From NCBI GenBank assembly GCA_965659115.1, contig CBFHUP010000002.1:17421-81420 (forward strand): a stretch of DNA of 64,000 nucleotides, in the 5' to 3' direction. Positions 63,401 through 64,000 of this stretch are shown piece by piece. The translations under genes were made by a program, and so were the position numbers. Each line of letters opens with the position of its first letter. Position 1 is the first letter of the stretch. Origin of the DNA: UBA8752 sp965659115. GTDB lineage: Bacteria; Bacteroidota; Bacteroidia; Flavobacteriales_D; Sanyastnellaceae. Under the pieces are notes generated by a model. That model was not told the DNA's origin and searched no databases. It saw nothing but the letters and a program-made list of their open reading frames with translations.

Positions 63401-63992
63401 CCGCAGCGTCATAATTGCACGCCGTCGGCGAGGTACATCCAAAGACAAGGGCAGGGTCAGGACAATGGGTCAATGTGAAGACCAGGTCCGTACCCACTTG
63501 TGGACCGCTTCCATGGAAGGCTTGTCCCCCGGAATACCCGACCGCACAACCCGTTGCTGCCGCGCCTTGGATGAGGTGCATCACATAGGTTGAGCCTGCC
63601 TGCAGCCCGACGTTGGCAAAGGTGAAGGTGTGTTCGGTGTAATGCAGGAACCCGTTGACGCTCACGTAGCAATCGGCGACGGAACCTGAGGCCGGCAAGA
63701 TGGCGTCGGCGGTGCCGATGATGCTCCCCTCTGCCCAGTCGCTGCCATCGCCGTTGTACTGGCGGATGGCGAGTTGGCTTTCCGTGCCCGAGCAAACGGT
63801 CAGCTGGATGGAAGTGAGGTTCCCGTCGGATGGCACGGTAAAGGTTTGGCCTTTCATGAGGCCGTATCCGCAGGCGCCGCCGCCATGGTCCATGAAGACT
63901 TCACCTGGACATTGTCCAGATGTGGACAAGGTCAAGCCGACCGCCCAGAGGAGGGCGGTGAAGCGATGAAGGATGGGGTTCAAGTGGTGCAT
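60438..63992 (-). CDS. Secreted surface protein with four beta-sandwich modules and GCTD/ACN repeats
   Basis: About 1,184 residues with a signal peptide (about 1-26, ending SG before Gln). Four copies of a module of about 150 residues (GQTFT...G.L, V.LR, AGxxYxxxL, YxGGxAF, DLxF) alternate with short GCT..ACNYDASAT..DGSC and CHGxCGGxAxxDPxCGCIGGxTGI units. The module looks like a carbohydrate-binding-type beta-sandwich; no family named with confidence. The end has thrombospondin type 3-like DADGDGICEAVD repeats and a beta domain, then stops in the middle of a repeat with no sorting tail. A one-base shift would extend it to 60343. Two counted lines are 60% and 68% GC, above neighbours, which suggests a different origin. 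Confidence 0.82.
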   Translation of the reverse strand: MHHLNPILHRFTALLWAVGLTLSTSGQCPGEVFMDHGGGACGYGLMKGQTFTVPSDGNLTSIQLTVCSGTESQLAIRQYNGDGSDWAEGSIIGTADAILPASGSVADCYVSVNGFLHYTEHTFTFANVGLQAGSTYVMHLIQGAAATGCAVGYSGGQAFHGSGPQVGTDLVFTLTHCPDPALVFGCTSPTACNYDAAATSEDGSCLSLDCLGQCGGTAYLDPDCGCLASEAEAGSCLGCTDSSACNYDATATVEDGSCLPTDCHGECGGSAVVTDCGCIGGNTGIPANACVDGCTTDVIATDSTGCSPGLMEGQSFTATTTGYVKQIWLKVCCATDAQVTLRASPAPDACSPPSWNSGEIIGVSNLVSATCSGLANCLTGGGLDGYAWTTFEVNDLPVQAGQQYVIELNEGVALSSCAANYAGGTAFDAAGAEPARDLVMEVHTCAAGLVFGCTDAAACSGYDASATHDDGSCVYADCHGTCGGSAILDPQCGCIGGATGIRLEQCVDGALQEALAHDGEAPCSATLAGQTFTMPADGFLTLAAFNVLLSAGQTVELYREDGPLAGALMGTASRSADGTACLAGTHDWQSLDFGGIAMEGGRQYRFTFTSGNARRICSSDYPGGNGITSAGTASPEDLAFRIIHRTPSAGELSWGCSDPSFCNYDPSVTHENGSCAPIDCHGDCAGSATVVPGCGCVGGNTGIDPASCFGCMDPTACNYAPDAMIDDGSCGVFDCHGTCGGTAVNDPICGCIGGETGIDSTLCHVPHCQGATTLSTYSETFDMNYIGFANSGQTFTAEATTFLSAVRLRQLDDPAAALTVELRANDGVDVHAGTLLATGSETLWTDTPGEGGDILVNFDTPAALQSGTTYILQLVGGDWKAIGPYLNLLAGGGAFSGLDAAANEHDLYFELVTCSDLLGCTVSSACNYDASATVDDGTCAYPVAGQDCSGNPCAADADGDGICEAVDLDDSDPFVCVDSDNDGCDDCISGTFNPADDGDDIDGDGRCDSGDLCTDLSADNYDDPANGVCQGTCDNAPVFEGIETTDPASGPEVPDGRVALTLSSGSLPFTPASSFEATTLVLTGINGSADYTLALDAETVSVLPGFYSAVVFNDGGCPGVASAPGGTAFGQPAVERLVIVGYAQCCGGVCGIYDRDTDGICDNEDNCTDRTAPNFDDPANGPCD

Positions 63993-64000
63993 GGTGAGGG

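Overview
The window reads as a chromosomal contig from a marine Bacteroidota, most likely a Flavobacteriales-type lineage with moderately high GC (about 55% in most genes). The reasons are: promoter-like TAnnTTTG boxes, a type IX secretion (T9SS) sorting tail, a TonB receptor with a carboxypeptidase-D-like N-terminus, a fused E1 alpha/beta 2-oxoacid dehydrogenase, a Lacal_2735-type small protein, a two-component propeller kinase with LytTR partner, and several surface proteins built from GCTD..ACN..DDGSC repeats. A 98-base run of N shows it is a scaffold.

Layout. 1-12.3 kb: two minus-strand secreted proteins, one broken by the gap and one giant of about 3,490 residues with 27 HYR-like modules and a T9SS tail. 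12.5-19.8 kb: housekeeping genes adk-obgE, a fused 2-oxoacid dehydrogenase E1, an S4 RNA-binding protein and a TonB-dependent receptor. 19.9-23.9 kb: a secreted protein with two tandem alpha/beta-hydrolase domains, both lacking the nucleophile serine. 24-27.7 kb: DoxX, valS, a DUF1573 protein. 27.8-36.7 kb: a light and DNA-repair island with an SDR, a flavin-reductase-like protein, three different photolyase/cryptochrome family members, and a tiny DUF2256 gene coupled to one of them. 36.7-42.8 kb: peroxiredoxin, ppk1-ppx polyphosphate pair, a TlpA-like lipoprotein. 42.9-45.2 kb: a glycosyltransferase split by an in-frame stop inside an AT-rich patch, and an orphan FtsX/MacB permease. 45.2-49.6 kb: aconitase, two DUF3575-like barrel proteins, pdeM. 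49.7-55.9 kb: another repeat surface protein, a lipoprotein, a NamZ-type muramidase, a LolC-like permease and a cystathionine beta-synthase-like enzyme. 56-64 kb: a LytTR regulator with its propeller sensor kinase, then a GC-rich repeat surface protein.

Themes. (1) Five large secreted proteins share a small set of modules, including a recurrent domain of about 200 residues that I cannot name and a C-terminal dockerin-like tail that may act as an alternative to the T9SS tail. (2) Many genes have a TAnnTTyG-like box ending only 4-6 bases before the start codon, which predicts leaderless mRNAs; this also fixes several start codons, including the sensor kinase and ppk1. (3) Photoreactivation is unusually concentrated: a photolyase, a predicted iron-sulfur photolyase and a DASH cryptochrome lie within 7 kb. 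No tRNA, rRNA, CRISPR array or insertion sequence was seen, and no gene-free stretch exceeds 300 bases.
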